From positions 1 to 8,656 of the forward strand of contig DATNPH010000048.1 of assembly GCA_036703315.1 (NCBI GenBank): 8,656 bases of DNA, in the 5' to 3' direction. The translations under genes were made by a program, and so were the position numbers. Below the pieces are notes generated by a model that worked only from the letters and a program-made list of their open reading frames with translations, was not told the DNA's origin and did not search any database. Source of the stretch: DATNPH01 sp036703315. Its GTDB lineage: Bacteria > Cyanobacteriota > Cyanobacteriia > Cyanobacteriales > Coleofasciculaceae. Shown piece by piece: positions 6,416-8,656 of this stretch (within the stretch, counting starts at the first letter, position 1; every line of letters starts with the position of its first letter).

Positions 6416-8248
6416 ATGAGTACTCCTATCCTTGAAGTCCGCAATCTCTGTGTCAAGTTTGAGAGTGAAAAGGAGGTGGTACGAACACTCAAAGATGTCT
6501 CATTTACTCTCGCTCTAGGGGAAACACTTGGAATTGTCGGTGAATCGGGTTCTGGTAAGTCTGTAACATCGTTGGCAGTAATGGGACTGCTACCCCACAC
6601 GGCTCAAGTGACAGGGGAAATTTGGTTTCGCAATTCCGATGCTCTTAATACCGATCCTATCAATCTACTGACGCTTTCTGCTCAACAAAGGCGGACTTAC
6701 CGGGGTGGGCAAATATCCATGGTGTTTCAAGAACCACTAACTTCCCTAAACCCGGTTTACACCTGTGGAGAACAGGTTGTGGAAGCGATTCTGCTCCATC
6801 AACAAGTGTCTCATAAGGAAGCGTATAGAAAAGCGATCGCCCTTTTTGATGAAGTCAAACTGCCCGATCCTAGAGGAATGATGAACCGCTATCCTCATCA
6901 ACTCTCAGGCGGTCAGCAACAACGGGTGATGATTGCAATGGCATTAAGCGGTAACCCTGCCATCCTGATAGCTGATGAACCAACTACAGCTCTGGATGTA
7001 ACAATTCAGGCGACAATTTTACAACTGCTACGGGAATTACGCGACGCCAGAGGGATGTCCATCCTCTTCATCAGTCATGACATGGGAGTGATTGCAGAAA
7101 TTGCTGACCGTGTGGTTGTGATGTACCAAGGTCAGGCAGTAGAGACAGCTAAGGTCTATGATTTGTTCGCTAATCCCAAACATCCTTACACACAAGGGCT
7201 ACTCAACTGCCGCCCTCGTCCAGACCAACGACTCAAACGCCTGCCAACAGTAGCTGATTTTATGCGGGTTACGACTAATGCGGCAGGAGAACTGGAAATT
7301 TTGCCCCAAATCCATAGCCAAGCCCAAAGAGATGCATTACTCGCCAAGGTGAGCACTCGTGAAGTAGAAGAACGCTACCAACACCTGCAACAGCAGCAAC
7401 CTTTATTATCTGTGCGTCACCTAACCAAAGAATTCCCTGTGCGACAAGGGCTATTTGGCAAGAAAACAGGCTTCAAAGCCGTTGATGATGTCAGTTTTGA
7501 GGTCTATCCTGGTGAAACATTGGGCTTAGTGGGAGAATCTGGCTGTGGCAAATCTACTTTGAGTCGTTGTCTTCTACGTTTAATTGAACCGAGTTCTGGA
7601 CAGATTATTTTTGATGGCGATTCGGTTCTGGAACTGGAGGCTAGGAGGTTGCGTCGCTTACGCCGCTATATGCAAATTGTCTTTCAAAATCCTTATGGTT
7701 CCCTCAATGCTAGGCAGAGTATTGGAGCAGCGATAATTGAACCAATGGAAATTCATAAGCTAGGTAGCTCTCACTCTCAACGCAAACAGCGAGCGATAAA
7801 CTTACTGGAACGAGTGGGACTCGATGCCAGCGCTATGAATCGAATGCCTCATGAGTTTTCCGGGGGTCAACGTCAGCGGATTTGCATTGCTCGGACGCTT
7901 GCTTGTGAGCCGCGATTTATTATTTGTGATGAGTCAGTCTCAGCGCTGGATGTCTCGGTACAAGCTCAGGTGCTCAATCTCCTCAAGGACTTGCAAAAAG
8001 ATTTTGGCTTAACTTATATTTTCATCTCTCATGACTTGAGTGTGGTGAAGTTTGTCAGCGATCGCATTATGGTCATGAATCAAGGACACATTGAAGAAAT
8101 TGGCACGGCTGACTCAATCTACAACAATCCCCAACAAGACTACACTCGCAAATTAATTCAAGCCATTCCTGACACCAAGCTAGAGGATATCCAAGCCAGA
8201 CAATTGCAACGTGCGGCGGTGCTAGCCAAAGGAGCAGACGCAATCTAG
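6416..8248 (+). CDS. Double ABC ATPase (DppD-DppF/GsiA/YejF type fusion) of a peptide-class importer
   Basis: This 610-residue cytoplasmic protein carries both nucleotide-binding domains of a family-5 importer in one chain and would power the permease pair encoded divergently. Domain 1: Walker A GESGSGKS 42-49, Q-loop Gln105, signature LSGGQQQR 163-170, Walker B with D187-E188, switch His221, then the peptide-importer C-terminal extension NPKHPYTQGLL from 253. Domain 2: Walker A GESGCGKS 373-380, signature FSGGQRQR 481-488, D505-E506, His539, and a second extension NPQQDYTRKLI from 571, in which the usual HPY is QDY. All catalytic residues are intact in both halves, so two active sites are expected. 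The length fits fused ATPases such as GsiA and YejF. The frame extends to a TTG at 6374, but the ATG at 6416 begins the family-typical STPILEVRNL; the Shine-Dalgarno is poor. It is transcribed away from the other three genes, which implies separate promoters. Confidence 0.94.
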   Translation: MSTPILEVRNLCVKFESEKEVVRTLKDVSFTLALGETLGIVGESGSGKSVTSLAVMGLLPHTAQVTGEIWFRNSDALNTDPINLLTLSAQQRRTYRGGQISMVFQEPLTSLNPVYTCGEQVVEAILLHQQVSHKEAYRKAIALFDEVKLPDPRGMMNRYPHQLSGGQQQRVMIAMALSGNPAILIADEPTTALDVTIQATILQLLRELRDARGMSILFISHDMGVIAEIADRVVVMYQGQAVETAKVYDLFANPKHPYTQGLLNCRPRPDQRLKRLPTVADFMRVTTNAAGELEILPQIHSQAQRDALLAKVSTREVEERYQHLQQQQPLLSVRHLTKEFPVRQGLFGKKTGFKAVDDVSFEVYPGETLGLVGESGCGKSTLSRCLLRLIEPSSGQIIFDGDSVLELEARRLRRLRRYMQIVFQNPYGSLNARQSIGAAIIEPMEIHKLGSSHSQRKQRAINLLERVGLDASAMNRMPHEFSGGQRQRICIARTLACEPRFIICDESVSALDVSVQAQVLNLLKDLQKDFGLTYIFISHDLSVVKFVSDRIMVMNQGHIEEIGTADSIYNNPQQDYTRKLIQAIPDTKLEDIQARQLQRAAVLAKGADAI

Positions 8249-8268
8249 ATATTCGCTAATTACCATAA

Positions 8269-8354
8269 GACTTACGCATAACCTCTATTCGTAGGGTGGG
8301 CATAGCCCACCATCATGCTATACGTAGTGCCTGAAGGCTCGATTTGCGTAAGTC
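8269..8354. mobile_element. MITE-like element with 10-bp perfect terminal inverted repeats
   Basis: GACTTACGCA (8269-8278) and TGCGTAAGTC (8345-8354) are perfect inverted repeats bounding 86 bp with no coding capacity. The ends share CTTACGCAT and TCGA, TTT, GCGTAAG with the element at 2262-2316. An internal palindrome (8295-8311) could form a cruciform. No clear target-site duplication is visible. It starts 20 bp past the ATPase stop codon and may act as a 3' stem-loop for that transcript, though no T-run follows. Confidence 0.65.
8295..8311. repeat. Palindrome GGTGGGC-ATA-GCCCACC
   Basis: This is a perfect 7-bp stem with a 3-nt loop inside the MITE-like element, preceded by GTAG. The GTAGGGTGGGC/GCCCACC motif is, from memory, a very common dispersed palindrome in cyanobacterial genomes. 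It is strong enough to fold in RNA but has no poly-T tail. Confidence 0.75.
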
Positions 8355-8614
8355 ATGTACCACTTAGCAGTACTTTTGGCATCGTCTTTGGCTCTGGAAC
8401 TGTACCTTTTGCTGATTTATCGATCGCCATAGGACAATACGCCACACACAGAAATTCTGTAGGAGCCAAGTATTCGTGCCTGAATTTATGAATCAATTCC
8501 AAATTTATCTACACGAATGCTTCGCCCTCCACGATGTCAGGCATTTTGCATAACCCCTCAAAGGTGAGAGATATAAGAAAGCAATTCTCTAACTAACTCT
8601 TGAGAACTCTCCCC
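8355..8614. other. Unassigned intergenic stretch
   Basis: No convincing gene is seen. Minor structures are a dyad ACAGAA-A-TTCTGT (8448-8460) and a 7-bp inverted repeat ATTCGTG/CACGAAT (8472-8478 and 8512-8518). A minus-strand frame from a TTG at 8502 to a TGA at 8353 (49 residues; an internal ATG at 8430 would give 25) reads without low-complexity runs but matches nothing I know. A short plus-strand frame overlaps it. Either could be a relic. Confidence 0.4.
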
Positions 8615-8656
8615 ATGCATCCTCGTCTTCACCGCCTCAGCCTTGTCAGTGCAACC
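8615..8656 (+). CDS. Possible 5' end of an unidentified gene (runs off window)
   Basis: ATG at 8615 opens a frame that stays open for 14 codons to the window edge (MHPRLHRLSLVSAT). A basic N-terminus followed by Leu, Val and Ala could be the start of a signal peptide, but the stretch is too short to judge. There is no clear Shine-Dalgarno; GAG about 10 nt upstream is the closest. The family cannot be named. Confidence 0.3.
   Translation, partial: MHPRLHRLSLVSAT

Noticed and set aside
8479..8540. Short plus-strand ORF near 8488-8540 (about 21 residues from ATG)
   Set aside because: It is too short, overlaps an equally plausible frame on the other strand, has no ribosome binding site at a usable distance, and resembles no known family.

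Overview
The window looks like chromosomal DNA from a cyanobacterium, probably a repeat-rich filamentous one. I count eight exact copies of the octamer GCGATCGC (starting at 378, 891, 2106, 2838, 5055, 5330, 6833 and 8058). About 0.13 would be expected by chance in 8.66 kb, and this HIP1 enrichment is characteristic of cyanobacteria. Heptanucleotide repeats, palindromes and small TIR-bounded elements in the spacers, and the similarity of the gene products to cyanobacterial families as I remember them, point the same way. No database search was possible.

Layout: (1) 1-1415, minus strand: N-terminal 471 codons of a dynamin-like GTPase that runs off the left edge. (2) 1502-1903, plus strand: a small PPC/DUF296 protein, divergent from the GTPase. 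(3) 1903-2383: a convergent spacer without a credible gene. It holds a structured segment resembling an IS200/IS605 end, a heptad-repeat inverted structure, a strong hairpin, and a MITE-like inverted repeat. (4) 6058 to 2384, minus strand: substrate-binding lipoprotein, DppB/OppB-type permease, DppC/OppC-type permease, in that order of transcription. (5) 6059-6415: divergent promoter region invaded by three diverged tandem copies of a C/T- and G-rich palindromic repeat. (6) 6416-8248, plus strand: a double-headed ABC ATPase with both nucleotide-binding domains in one chain. (7) 8249-8656: a second MITE-like element related to the first, unassigned sequence, and possibly the first codons of another gene.

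Together the four transporter genes encode every part of a family-5 (peptide/opine/nickel class) ABC importer: a lipid-anchored binding protein, a permease heterodimer and a fused ATPase. The substrate cannot be read from sequence; di/oligopeptides or glutathione-like compounds are the default inference. The main points of interest lie outside the genes: related inverted-repeat elements bracket the transporter locus, repeats sit inside the operon and in the divergent promoter region, and an orphan IS200/IS605-like (possibly omega-RNA-like) structure abuts the PPC gene. I found no CRISPR array, tRNA, rRNA or complete transposase. I found no strong evidence for an undescribed multi-gene system.
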